Positions 35,797-44,294 of a stretch of DNA of 44,294 nucleotides are shown here, piece by piece. Source of the DNA: Kitasatospora aureofaciens (lineage in GTDB: Bacteria > Actinomycetota > Actinomycetes > Streptomycetales > Streptomycetaceae); NCBI RefSeq assembly GCF_001188955.3, contig NZ_JPRF03000051.1, positions 1-44,294 on the forward strand, written 5' to 3'. Each line of letters begins with the position of its first letter. Positions within the stretch are counted from its first letter, which is position 1. The position numbers and the translations under genes are program-made. A model generated the notes under the pieces. That model had not been told where the DNA came from. It was given only the letters and a program-made list of their open reading frames with translations, and did not search any database.

Positions 35797-36479
35797 CGCT
35801 CCGCCAGCCGGTAGCCCACCCCGTGCACGGTGTGCACCAGCCGTGGCCCGCCGCCGGCCTCCAGCTTTCGGCGCAGGTAACCGATATACACCGCCAGCGA
35901 GTTGGAGTCGGGGCCGAAGTCCGATCCCCATACCCGTTCCATGATCACTTCGCGCGGCAGGACCTGGCCGGGGTGGCGCAGCAGGACCTCCAGCAGGGCG
36001 AACTCGGTGCGCGAGAAGTCCAGTGGGCGGCCACCGCGGCTGCCGGTGCGGGTGATCGGGTCGGCCACGAGGTCGGCGTACCGGTACTCGGCCTCCTCGA
36101 CGGCCGGTGCGCTGCGGCGCAGCAGGGCGCGCAGCCGGGCGGTCAGCTCGTCCAGTGCGAAGGGCTTCACCAGGTAGTCGTCGGCGCCCGCGTCCAGGCC
36201 GTCGACCCGCTCGCTCACCGAGTCGCGGGCGGTCAGCACCAGGATCGGGATCCGGTCGCCCAGGGCCCGCAGCCGGCGGCAGACCGCCAGGCCGTCGAGC
36301 GCGGGCATCATCAGGTCGAGCACCATGGCGTCGGGCTGCCAGCGGGCCACCTCGCCGAGCGCCGCCAGCCCGTCGGCGGCGCCGCGCACCTGGTAGCCCT
36401 CGACCGCCAGCCCGTCCTCGACGGCGGCGCGCACCTCCGGGTCGTCGTCCACGACCAGTACCTTCTGCCCGTTGCTCAT
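35793..36479 (-). CDS. OmpR/PhoB-family response regulator
   Basis: This 228-residue protein has a receiver domain with Asp11/Asp12, phospho-acceptor Asp55 (VLDLMMP), Thr83 and Lys105 (LVKPF), then a winged-helix DNA-binding domain (about 135-228) with RTEFALLEVLL, REVIMERVWG and HTVHGVGYRL. It is the first gene of a two-gene operon with the histidine kinase (GTGA overlap). Repeated CTCTCA-type hexamers just upstream suggest autoregulation. The neighbours (glycoside-hydrolase-like gene downstream, pntAB upstream) are possible targets but nothing proves it. Confidence 0.96.
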   Translation of the reverse strand: MSNGQKVLVVDDDPEVRAAVEDGLAVEGYQVRGAADGLAALGEVARWQPDAMVLDLMMPALDGLAVCRRLRALGDRIPILVLTARDSVSERVDGLDAGADDYLVKPFALDELTARLRALLRRSAPAVEEAEYRYADLVADPITRTGSRGGRPLDFSRTEFALLEVLLRHPGQVLPREVIMERVWGSDFGPDSNSLAVYIGYLRRKLEAGGGPRLVHTVHGVGYRLAER

Positions 36480-36489
36480 GCGGGCAACC

Positions 36490-36516
36490 CTCTCAAACCG
36501 ACTCTGAGAACTCTCT
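36490..36516. promoter_or_regulatory. CTCTCA-type repeats upstream of the response regulator
   Basis: CTCTCA (36490-36495), CTCTGA (36502-36507) and CTCTCT (36511-36516) recur within 27 bp, beginning 11 bp upstream of the regulator ATG. OmpR-family regulators bind tandem repeats of about 10-11 bp pitch; the spacings here are 12 and 9, so the fit is approximate. Autoregulation is inferred. Confidence 0.4.
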
Positions 36517-36601
36517 TACATCGGCTCGCCGGGCTGCCGGGCAGGCGGACGGAACACGGGGACCGGCCCCTCTCCGTGGCGCCCGAGCCGCCGCCCCCAC
36601 C

Positions 36602-36657
36602 GCCCCGGTGCCCGCTGCTCCGGCGCCGTCGGGCACCAGGGCAGCGGGCACCGGGGC
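36602..36657 (-). terminator. Strong hairpin downstream of pntB
   Basis: A 17-bp perfect stem (36602-36618 with 36641-36657, arms beginning GCCCCGGTG and ending CACCGGGGC) encloses a 22-base loop. It starts 58 bp past the pntB stop, so it probably ends the pntAB transcript before the two-component operon. There is no U-run, as in many streptomycete terminators. Confidence 0.65.
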
Positions 36658-36714
36658 CGGGGCGACGGGGTCACCCCGGGCCCGGCGGGTGCTCACCGCG
36701 CGGGCACGCCGGTG

Positions 36715-38178
<1,464 letters not shown>

Positions 38179-38183
38179 CGGGC

Positions 38184-39755
38184 TCAACGCCTTTCGGGGG
38201 AGGTCGAGAACATCGACAGCATGCGGCGGGTGACGGCGAAGCCGCCGAAGATGTTCACGCTGGTCAGCAGCACGGCGACGAAGGACAGCAGGGTGACGAC
38301 GCGGCTCTCGTGACCGATCTGCAGCAGGGCCCCGATCACCACGATTCCGGAGATCGCGTTGGTCACCGACATCAGCGGGGTGTGCAGGGCGTGGTGCACC
38401 TTGCCGATGACGTAGTAGCCGATGACCACGGCGAGGGCGAACACCGTGAGGTTCTGGGCGAGTTGGGCCGGTGCGACGGCGGTCAGCAGGAAGGCCGCGA
38501 GCATCCCCGCGCCGATCAGGCCGAAGCGCGCCGCGGGGCCGAGGCGGGGCCGTCCCGGTTCCACGGCAGTGGATGCCGGCGCGGCGGGTTGCGCGGCCGG
38601 AGCGGCCGACACCGCCACGGGCGGCGGCGGCCAGGTGATCTCGCCGTCGCGGACGACCGTCACGGCCCGCTGGACCACGTCGTCGAAGTCGAGGGCCAAC
38701 CGGCCGTCCCGGCCGGGCGTCAGCAGCTTCAACAGGTTGACCAGGTTGGTGCCGAACAACTGCGAGGCCTGGGCGGGTAGTCGGGCCGCCAGGTCGGTGT
38801 ACCCGATGATGGTGACGCCGTTGTCGGTGACCACAGTCCGGCCCGCCACGGTGCCCTCGACGTTCCCGCCCTGCGCGGCGGCCATGTCCACGATGACGCT
38901 GCCGGGCCGCATCGCCGCCACGTCCTCGGCCGTGACCAGCCGCGGGGCCGGGCGGCCGGGGATCAGCGCGGTCGTGACGATGATGTCCACGTCCTTCGCC
39001 TGCTCGTGGTACAGCGCCGCGGCGGCGCGGTCGTACTCGGCGGACGTCGCCTTGGCGTACCCGTCGGTGCTCGCCTCCTGGGCGACTTCCACGGCCAGGT
39101 ACTCGCCGCCCAACGACCTTACCTGGTCGGCCACTTCGGGCCGGGGGTCGGTCGCTCGGACGATCGCACCCAGGCTGGACGCGGCGCCGATGGCGGCCAG
39201 GCCGGCCACGCCCGCGCCCGCCACGAGGACCTTCGCCGGCGGGACCTTGCCCGCGGCGGTGACCTGGCCGGTGAAGAAGCGCCCGAACACGTGGGCCGCC
39301 TCGATCACCGCCCGGTACCCGGCGATGTTGGCCATCGAGCTGAGCACGTCCATCGACTGCGCCCGGGAGATCCGCGGGACGGCGTCCAGCGCCAGCGCGG
39401 TGACGCCGTGGGCGGAGAGCGCCTTGAGCAGCTCGGGATGCTGTGCGGGCGCGATCAGGCCGACCAGGGTGGCGCCCTCGCGCAGCCGGGCGATCTCGCC
39501 GTCCGTCGGGGCGTTGATCTTCAGGACCACCTCCGCCGCCCAGGCGTCGCCGATGCGCGCCCCGGCCTCGGTGTAGGCGGCGTCGGTGAAGCCCGAGGCG
39601 GCACCGGCCTCCGGCTCGACGACGACGTCGTAGCCGAGACCGAGCAACTGCCGCACCGTCGCCGGTGTCGCCGCGACGCGGGCGTCCCCGCTGGACGACT
39701 CGGCGACCACGCCGATGGACTGGGGTGGGGGCTGGGTCGGGACAAGTGCAGACAT
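38184..39755 (-). CDS. pntA: NAD(P) transhydrogenase subunit alpha (fused alpha1-alpha2)
   Basis: This 523-residue protein has an N-terminal alanine-dehydrogenase-like NAD(H)-binding domain: RVAATPATV, SSMANIAGYRAVIEAA, then VLVAGAGVAGLAAIGAA as the Rossmann loop. Next come GSVIVDMAAAQGGN, an Ala/Pro-rich linker (about 415-435) and a membrane part (about 440-510) with HALHTPLMSVTNAISGI. So alpha1 and alpha2 are fused, as in E. coli PntA, and not split as in some actinobacteria. The ATG at 39755 has GGGAG nearby; longer in-frame versions add a basic, low-complexity stretch that does not belong to the family. It is the first gene of the pntAB operon. Confidence 0.95.
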   Translation of the reverse strand: MSALVPTQPPPQSIGVVAESSSGDARVAATPATVRQLLGLGYDVVVEPEAGAASGFTDAAYTEAGARIGDAWAAEVVLKINAPTDGEIARLREGATLVGLIAPAQHPELLKALSAHGVTALALDAVPRISRAQSMDVLSSMANIAGYRAVIEAAHVFGRFFTGQVTAAGKVPPAKVLVAGAGVAGLAAIGAASSLGAIVRATDPRPEVADQVRSLGGEYLAVEVAQEASTDGYAKATSAEYDRAAAALYHEQAKDVDIIVTTALIPGRPAPRLVTAEDVAAMRPGSVIVDMAAAQGGNVEGTVAGRTVVTDNGVTIIGYTDLAARLPAQASQLFGTNLVNLLKLLTPGRDGRLALDFDDVVQRAVTVVRDGEITWPPPPVAVSAAPAAQPAAPASTAVEPGRPRLGPAARFGLIGAGMLAAFLLTAVAPAQLAQNLTVFALAVVIGYYVIGKVHHALHTPLMSVTNAISGIVVIGALLQIGHESRVVTLLSFVAVLLTSVNIFGGFAVTRRMLSMFSTSPERR

Positions 39756-39802
39756 GTCTGGTGTCTCCCTCGTCGAAGAGCGCTGCTGACCGGGGGGATG
39801 GG

Positions 39803-39826
39803 CGGCCGGGGGAGGATCCCCGGCCG
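39803..39826. repeat. Inverted repeat in the pntA upstream region
   Basis: CGGCCGGGG and CCCCGGCCG form a 9-bp perfect stem with a 6-base loop, 48 bp upstream of pntA. A pair of direct repeats GCGAACC (39858-39864 and 39871-39877) lies further upstream. The hairpin could terminate transcription from the SDR/small-gene operon or fold in the pntA leader. The rest of the 285-bp gap (39756-40040) shows nothing I can name. Confidence 0.4.
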
Positions 39827-40040
39827 TCGGTCGAAGGAACGTACTCCTACCCGGTTTGCGAACCGATGGCGCGAACCAGTGACGAGCCTCACTCACTCGC
39901 ACGGAGGATGGCCGGATGTGACCGGGCGCCCGCCGCCTCCCGGGGGGGCGTCCCCTCCGGATCCCGAGGGCCCGGCGACGGCCCTCGGTGGGGCTGCTCA
40001 GGTGACCGGCCGGGCTCCGGGGCTCGGCGGGCGACAGCAG

Positions 40041-40412
40041 TCACGCGTCGGTGCCTCTGGCGGCCGTTGCGGCCGCTCGTCCGAACCGTTCGGTGTCGGC
40101 GAGGCAGAAAGCGGTGGCACTGGCTGCGTCGGTGAGGCAGATCCGGCGCCGGTCGGGGACGACGGTGGCGAGCACCGGCATGGACAGTGCATGGGCGAGG
40201 CCGGTCGCGGCTCCGGCCGGGGCGCCCCGTGGGCCCAGGCGCGGGGTGAGGGCTGCCCGGGCCAGGTGGCGCACGCCGAGGACGCCGGCGGTCGCGCAGG
40301 TCACGGTGTCGGGAGGCCGGCCGGCCAGGACGGTGCAGACGTAGGACGGACGGACGAGCAGCAGCGATCCCCAGGCGGCTCGAACGCCCAGGAGTACTCG
40401 GTGCTCGATCAC
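40041..40412 (-). CDS. Small protein of unknown function, coupled to an SDR gene
   Basis: This 123-residue protein starts at a GTG that overlaps the SDR stop (GTGA). It begins VIEHRVLLGVRAAWGSLLLV and contains two or three Ala/Leu-rich, probably helical segments, including GVLGVRHLARAALT and HALSMPVLATVV. It may associate with the membrane. I do not recognise a family. The strict overlap with the SDR gene suggests the two products work together or need matched amounts. The coding call rests on the overlap and on codon composition. Confidence 0.65.
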   Translation of the reverse strand: MIEHRVLLGVRAAWGSLLLVRPSYVCTVLAGRPPDTVTCATAGVLGVRHLARAALTPRLGPRGAPAGAATGLAHALSMPVLATVVPDRRRICLTDAASATAFCLADTERFGRAAATAARGTDA

Positions 40413-41416
40413 CGGCGGTTCCTGGCGAACGCCACTGAGACGCCCGCCGCCAGCAGCCCGCCGGCCACGGCGCAGACGGTCCCGGTGTGCTGGGAGGCCC
40501 AGAGCTGGAAGCTGCGGGAGTGGGACCGCTCGTCGAACTCGCCGTGCGCCCCGTGGTCGGTGCCGTCGGCGCCGTCCACGGGGTGCCACAGGTTGTTCGG
40601 CCGTCCCGGGGTGACACTGTCGCCGGTCTGCTGGGAGTCGTAGCCGGTGCGGGCGAGGTAGCGGTCCAGGAGCGGGGCGGCCGCCTTCTGCGCGAGGATG
40701 GTGGCGGCCGTGCTCGCGCCCACCCAGTACTGCTTGCGCCGAGGGTGGTCCGCCGCGTACGCCACGGCCCGGGCGCACACCTCGGGCTGGTAGATGGGCG
40801 GCACGGGCTGCGGGTGGCGCGGCAGCCGGGACAGCACCCAGGAGAACTGCGGGGTGTTGGCCGCCGGCATCTGGACGACGGTGACGCGGACCTCGCTCCC
40901 CTCGTGCAGCAGCTCGCAGCGCACCGATTCGGTGAACCCGTTGACGGCGTGCTTCGCGCCGCAGTACGCGGACTGCAGCGGAATGGCGCGGGCGCCCAGC
41001 GCGGAGCCGACCTGGACGATTGTGCCCCGGTTGCGCGGCTTCATCCGCTCCAGGGCGGCCATCGTGCCGTAAACGAAGCCCAGGTACGTCACCTCGGTGA
41101 CCCGCCGGAACTCCTCCGGCCGGATCTCGTCGAAGGGCGCGAACACGGAGGTGAAGGCGACGTTGATCCACACGTTGATCGCGCCGAACCGCTCCTCCGC
41201 CCGGTCCGCGGCGTCGGACACCGCCTGGTGGTCGGCGACGTCCGTCGGCAGGGCCAGGGCGGTGCCGCCGGCCCGTTCGACCTCCGCGGCGGCCGCCTCC
41301 AGCCCCGCGCTGCCCCGGGCGAGCAACACCACGTTCGCGCCCCGGCGGCCGAACAGCCGTGCCGTGGCACGGCCGATGCCGGCACTCGCGCCGGTGATCA
41401 CCACCGTCTGGGTCAT
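40409..41416 (-). CDS. Short-chain dehydrogenase/reductase with C-terminal hydrophobic segment
   Basis: This 335-residue protein is a classical SDR core (about 1-250): cofactor loop TGASAGIG, DVAD acidic pair, catalytic Ser in VQVGSALG and YxxxK in YCGAKHAV. The extension of about 85 residues holds a polar linker rich in Asp, Gly and His (about 270-305) and a terminal hydrophobic stretch, CAVAGGLLAAGVSVAF, followed by basic residues, so the enzyme is probably anchored to the membrane by its tail. The usual NNAG of the family is replaced by a WINVAF region, a visible departure in a structural motif. The ATG was chosen for the nearby GGAG four bases upstream. It overlaps the small downstream gene. 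The substrate is unknown. Confidence 0.9.
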   Translation of the reverse strand: MTQTVVITGASAGIGRATARLFGRRGANVVLLARGSAGLEAAAAEVERAGGTALALPTDVADHQAVSDAADRAEERFGAINVWINVAFTSVFAPFDEIRPEEFRRVTEVTYLGFVYGTMAALERMKPRNRGTIVQVGSALGARAIPLQSAYCGAKHAVNGFTESVRCELLHEGSEVRVTVVQMPAANTPQFSWVLSRLPRHPQPVPPIYQPEVCARAVAYAADHPRRKQYWVGASTAATILAQKAAAPLLDRYLARTGYDSQQTGDSVTPGRPNNLWHPVDGADGTDHGAHGEFDERSHSRSFQLWASQHTGTVCAVAGGLLAAGVSVAFARNRR

Positions 41417-41683
41417 GTCACTCCGATCGTCCACGTAGCGGTGCGGCCGCGCTCCGGCCGGGGCCGCGAGCGGGCCGCGTGCCGACCACAGCGCTGCGGC
41501 GCCGGCTCAGGGGCCGGCGGCAGTTGTCGACGACATGCGTGTGTCCGCACGGGCGGGGCCGAAACGGGCGACCATCCGATCGGGCGGTTGGCGGCACGCG
41601 GCGGACCGGGCGTTCCGGCTCCGCCCCGGGCCGCCCGCGAGCTGTGCGGCACGATCGGCCGGGTGGCCGGGGGAGTCCCGGAA

Positions 41684-41911
41684 TCAGAGTTTGAACATCG
41701 CGGTGTACGGGTGGGTGATGCGTTCCTGCCGTGATCCGAAGTCGACGAGGACCGCGACGTCGCCGTCGCCCTCGACGCCGATGACCCGGCCGAGGCCGTA
41801 CCCGTCATGGGTGACCCGGTCACCGACGGTGAAGTGCTTGGGCAGTGCCTCCGGCCGGGGCTTGAAGGGGCTGGTGGGCAGGGGGCGGCGACTTGCTGCA
41901 AATTTCGTCAT
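41684..41911 (-). CDS. Small Tudor/CarD-like domain protein
   Basis: This 75-residue protein has a basic, Pro-rich N-terminus of about 25 residues, then GDRVTHDGYGLGRVIGVEGD and AVLVDFGSRQERITHPYTAMF. The GDxVxHxxxGxGxV pattern followed by a beta-strand-rich stretch resembles the Tudor-like RNA-polymerase-interacting module of CarD and of the PcrA/UvrD C-terminus. A link to transcription is inferred, not shown. It diverges from the cold-shock gene; the 268-bp spacer holds the cold-shock leader. The ribosome binding site is weak. The preceding 267 bp up to the SDR gene show no other feature I can support. Confidence 0.75.
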   Translation of the reverse strand: MTKFAASRRPLPTSPFKPRPEALPKHFTVGDRVTHDGYGLGRVIGVEGDGDVAVLVDFGSRQERITHPYTAMFKL

Positions 41912-42012
41912 CCCGGCCAGTATGCGCCTGGAAGCCCGGCCGCGGGGCTCCCCGGCGCGTACGAGTTCGGGACCGGGGGTGAAAGCTCCCGACGCGGCGG
42001 GCCGCGGCCTGC

Positions 42013-42018
42013 TACAGT
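42013..42018 (+). promoter_or_regulatory. Candidate -10 box of the cold-shock gene
   Basis: TACAGT fits TAnnnT. The 18-bp upstream position holds CCGACG, a poor -35. If used, transcription would begin near 42025 and run through the leader ORF and terminator. Confidence 0.3.
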
Positions 42019-42043
42019 CGACCTAGTTGCAGTAGTGGTTCCC

Positions 42044-42067
42044 ATGAACTTTGTGTGCGCCTGCTGA
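42044..42067 (+). CDS. Candidate 7-residue leader peptide
   Basis: ATG AAC TTT GTG TGC GCC TGC TGA encodes MNFVCAC. Its last three sense codons are exactly the left arm of the intrinsic terminator hairpin, and the stop lies in the loop. A ribosome translating it would cover that arm and prevent the hairpin. The ribosome binding site (AGTAGTGG) is weak. This could be chance; the exact register with the stem is the reason to list it. Confidence 0.3.
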   Translation: MNFVCAC

Positions 42068-42088
42068 TGTTTTGCAGGCGCATTTTTT
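42056..42088 (+). terminator. Intrinsic terminator in the cold-shock gene leader (attenuator or sRNA 3' end)
   Basis: TGCGCCTGC (42056-42064) and GCAGGCGCA (42074-42082) make a 9-bp perfect stem with a 9-base loop, followed by six T. This is a textbook Rho-independent terminator, unusual in such GC-rich DNA, and it lies 91 bp upstream of the cspA-type start in the sense direction. The upstream gene diverges, so it cannot serve that gene. It must either attenuate the cold-shock transcript or end a separate short RNA. Confidence 0.75.
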
Positions 42089-42179
42089 GTTCCCCGGCTC
42101 TTCCCCGGTGGGCGCTCCATGCGGTGACTCGAGGCCCGCGCCGTGCGTGCTTCGGACAGTCCCTTGAAGGAGATTTTTA

Positions 42180-42383
42180 ATGGCTAATGGCACTGTGAAG
42201 TGGTTCAACTCGGAGAAGGGCTTCGGCTTCATCGAGCAGGAGGGTGGCGGCCCCGACGTCTTCGCCCACTACTCGAACATCAACGCCAACGGCTTCCGTG
42301 AGCTGCTCGAGGGCCAGAAGGTCGAGTTCGACGTCACGCAGGGCCAGAAGGGCCCGCAGGCCGAGAACATTCGCCCGCTGTAG
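42180..42383 (+). CDS. cspA-like: Cold-shock protein, CspA family
   Basis: This 67-residue single cold-shock domain protein has NGTVKWFNSEKGFGFIEQ (RNP1 in KGFGFI) and DVFAHYSNI (RNP2, usually VFVHFSAI). It binds single-stranded RNA and DNA and melts RNA structure. GAAGGAG lies eight bases before the ATG, the strongest ribosome binding site in the area. The leader is about 160 bases, with a terminator and a possible leader peptide. A DEAD-box helicase gene follows on the same strand, 370 bp downstream, beyond a terminator; the two are functional partners in RNA unfolding. Confidence 0.97.
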   Translation: MANGTVKWFNSEKGFGFIEQEGGGPDVFAHYSNINANGFRELLEGQKVEFDVTQGQKGPQAENIRPL

Positions 42384-42411
42384 TTCTTCTGCCACGGCAC
42401 CCGCCTAGCAG

Positions 42412-42455
42412 CGAGGGGCCCGTACCGCGCGCAAGTGCCCGGTGCGGGCCCCTCG
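42412..42455 (+). terminator. Terminator downstream of the cold-shock gene
   Basis: CGAGGGGCCCGTACCG (42412-42427) pairs with CGGTGCGGGCCCCTCG (42440-42455) in a 16-bp stem with one GT wobble and a 12-base loop, 29 bp past the stop. There is no U-run. It would separate the cold-shock gene from the helicase gene. Confidence 0.7.
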
Positions 42456-42753
42456 GTCATCGCGCCACGGCGCGTCCCTCCGGTCGTTCAGGCCGCTGAC
42501 TCCGCCGCCGGCGGCCATCCCCACGCGAGACGCACAGCGCCGCGTCCGGATCGGCGCCCTGCCGTGACAGCTCACGGTTGTAGGTTCTCCGCTCCCGTCG
42601 CCGCGGTGAGCGCCGACCACGGGTGACGTGCCGAACGGTTCCACCGTCCATGCTCCGCCCGTCACACTCCGGCCCGTTCCCTTGCGGTCTCCGTCGGCGC
42701 CCCGCGCCGCGGAGTATTCCTCGTGGCGTGCCGTCCCGAGGAAGGTCCTCCGC
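42456..42753 (+). promoter_or_regulatory. Upstream region of the DEAD-box helicase gene
   Basis: With the cold-shock gene's 3' end and terminator, the spacer totals 370 bp. I see no credible gene. GAGGAAGG at 42738-42745 is the helicase ribosome binding site. A helicase promoter is expected but I cannot point to one. Confidence 0.4.
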
Positions 42754-44294
42754 ATGGCCAGCTCCAGTCGCTCCTCCTACCACTCCCACCGCGACACCGA
42801 CTTCCGTTCCGCGGCCGGTTCCCGCTCCGGTGGCGGCTCTTTCCACGGTGACCGGCCTGCCGGAGGGCGACGCCCCTCCGGCCGGACCCGGGGCTCCTCC
42901 GCACAGGGCGAGTTCGCGATGCCGGTGAGCACCACCCCGGCGCTGCCGGCCGTCGAGTCCTTCGACGAACTGGACATGCCGAAGGCGCTGCTGTCGGTGC
43001 TGACCGGCCAGGGCGTCACCGAGCCGTTCCCGATCCAGGCCGCGACGCTGCCGAACTCGCTGGCCGGCCGCGATCTCCTCGGACGGGGCCGGACCGGCTC
43101 CGGCAAGACCATCGCGTTCGGCCTCGCCGTGCTGGCGCGCACCGCCGGGCAGAGGGCCGAGCCGGGGTATCCGCTGGCCGTCGTGCTGGTTCCCACCCGC
43201 GAGCTCGCGCAGCAGGTCACCGAGGCCCTTACCCCCTACGCCCGGGCCGTGCGCCTGCGGATGGTGACCGTGGTGGGCGGGACGTCGATGAGTCGCCAGG
43301 CATGGATGCTGAACCGCGGGGCGGAGATCGTGGTGGCCACGCCGGGCCGGCTCAGGGACCTGGTCCAGCGTGGTGACTGCCGGCTGGACCGGGTCGGCAT
43401 CACGGTGCTCGACGAGGCCGACCAGATGACCGACATGGGCTTCCTGCCGCAGGTCACCGAGCTCCTCGACCAGGTTGCCGAAGGCGGCCAGACCATGCTG
43501 TTCTCCGCCACCCTGGACCGCAACGTCGACCGCCTGGTGCGGCGCTTCCTCAAGGACCCGGTCGCGCACTCGGTGGACCCGTCCGCGGGAGCGGTCAGCA
43601 CCATGGAGCACCACGTGCTGCACGTGCAGAACTTCGACAAGGACGCCACGATCGCCCACATCGCGTCCCGCGACGGCAGGGTGATCATGTTCATCGACAC
43701 CAAGCACGGCGCCGACCGTCTGGTGGACGACCTGCTCGCGAACGGGGTGAAGGCCGCGGCCCTGCACGGCGGCAAGTCCCAGCCTCAGCGCACCCGCACC
43801 CTGGAGCAGTTCCGCACCGGCCAGGTGACCGCGTTGATCGCGACCAACGTCGCCGCCCGCGGCATCCACGTTGACGGGCTCGACCTCGTCGTCAACGTGG
43901 ACCCGCCGGGCGACCACACGGACTACCTCCACCGGGGCGGCCGCACCGCCCGGGCCGGCGAGTCCGGCACCGTCGTCACGCTGGTGCTGCCCAACCAGCG
44001 CCGCGGGATGGCCCGCGTGATGGCAACGGCCGGCATCACACCCGTCACCACCAGGGTCAGCGCCGGTGACGAGGAGCTGGCCCGCATCACTGGCGCCCGC
44101 GTGCCCACCGGCATCCCCACGGTGATTCCCGACCCCGTCGTCGAGCGGCCGCGCCGCAGCCCGTCCGCGAGCCGCGGCGGCCGCAGCCGCCCCGCCGACG
44201 CGGCCGGTGACGCCCGGGCCGCCTACGGCCGCGACGGCCAGGGTTCCTCCGGCCGCCGCCGGACGCCCGGACGCGCCGCCGCCCGCGTCGCGTA
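42754..44294 (+). CDS. DEAD-box RNA helicase (3' end at window edge)
   Basis: This reading frame is open from the ATG at 42754 to the window end, 513 complete codons; the last two bases are TA, so the stop may be the next base. A Ser/Arg/Gly-rich N-terminal tail (about 1-65) precedes the core: FDELDMPKALL and PFPIQAATLP (Q motif), GRTGSGKT (I), PTRELAQQ (Ia), TPGR (Ib), DEAD (II), SAT (III), ALIATNVAARGIHVDGLDL (V) and HRGGRTARAG (VI). The C-terminal tail (about 445 on) is rich in Arg, Ser, Gly and Ala and probably binds RNA. It unwinds short RNA duplexes with ATP, and its position after a cold-shock gene fits RNA remodelling at low temperature. GAGGAAGG precedes the start. Confidence 0.93.
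   Translation, partial: MASSSRSSYHSHRDTDFRSAAGSRSGGGSFHGDRPAGGRRPSGRTRGSSAQGEFAMPVSTTPALPAVESFDELDMPKALLSVLTGQGVTEPFPIQAATLPNSLAGRDLLGRGRTGSGKTIAFGLAVLARTAGQRAEPGYPLAVVLVPTRELAQQVTEALTPYARAVRLRMVTVVGGTSMSRQAWMLNRGAEIVVATPGRLRDLVQRGDCRLDRVGITVLDEADQMTDMGFLPQVTELLDQVAEGGQTMLFSATLDRNVDRLVRRFLKDPVAHSVDPSAGAVSTMEHHVLHVQNFDKDATIAHIASRDGRVIMFIDTKHGADRLVDDLLANGVKAAALHGGKSQPQRTRTLEQFRTGQVTALIATNVAARGIHVDGLDLVVNVDPPGDHTDYLHRGGRTARAGESGTVVTLVLPNQRRGMARVMATAGITPVTTRVSAGDEELARITGARVPTGIPTVIPDPVVERPRRSPSASRGGRSRPADAAGDARAAYGRDGQGSSGRRRTPGRAAARVA

Noticed and set aside
41535..42026. Plus-strand open frame over the Tudor/CarD-like gene
   Set aside because: It is Arg/Ser/Pro-rich shadow sequence with no motif; the minus-strand protein has a clear GDxVxHxxxGxG pattern.

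Overview
The window is very GC-rich actinobacterial DNA: GTG and TTG starts are common, genes are packed with GTGA/ATGA stop-start overlaps, and the gene content (MbtH protein, type II thioesterase, pntAB, csp plus DEAD-box helicase) is what one sees in Streptomyces or Kitasatospora. The genus is an inference from gene content and base composition; there is no rRNA gene to settle it.

Positions 1 to about 30,600 hold most of a hybrid NRPS/PKS biosynthetic gene cluster that continues off the left edge. The minus-strand core operon reads, in transcription order from 16,215 leftwards: asnB-type amidotransferase, Asp/Glu racemase, free-standing A-PCP protein, two-module NRPS (C-A-PCP-C-A-PCP), AspH-type Fe(II)/2-oxoglutarate hydroxylase, one-module type I PKS (KS-AT-KR-ACP), and the first 36 codons of a further gene. 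Almost every junction is a translational overlap. A type II thioesterase diverges from asnB. A second minus-strand NRPS (C-A-PCP-C-A-PCP-TE) at 17,396-24,580 carries the terminal thioesterase. A GNAT gene lies upstream of it. A plus-strand set follows: DrrA/DrrB-like ABC exporter, DDAH/arginine-dihydrolase-family enzyme, MbtH-like protein and a large acyl-CoA dehydrogenase.

Read collinearly, the assembly line would load an unidentified amino acid on the A-PCP protein, add Gly (pocket read as DILQLGLIWK) and a second unidentified residue, extend with a reduced malonate unit, pass through module(s) beyond the left edge, and finish with a probably basic residue and a Ser-like residue before TE release. 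The racemase, AsnB, hydroxylase and DDAH-family enzyme would supply or tailor unusual amino acids. No epimerisation domain and no pathway regulator is visible. The substrate calls come from pocket residues aligned by eye to the PheA numbering and are predictions.

From about 30,800 to the right edge the genes look like ordinary chromosome: a phytoene-desaturase-like FAD protein, a secreted glycoside-hydrolase-like protein with a palindrome set between candidate -35 and -10 boxes, an OmpR-type two-component system, pntAB transhydrogenase, an SDR with a small overlapping partner gene, a small Tudor/CarD-like protein, and a cold-shock locus (cspA-type gene and DEAD-box helicase).

The most unusual non-coding signal is in the cold-shock gene leader. 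A canonical intrinsic terminator sits upstream of the coding region, and a 7-codon upstream ORF ends exactly at the terminator's left arm, which suggests translation-coupled attenuation or a short terminated RNA.
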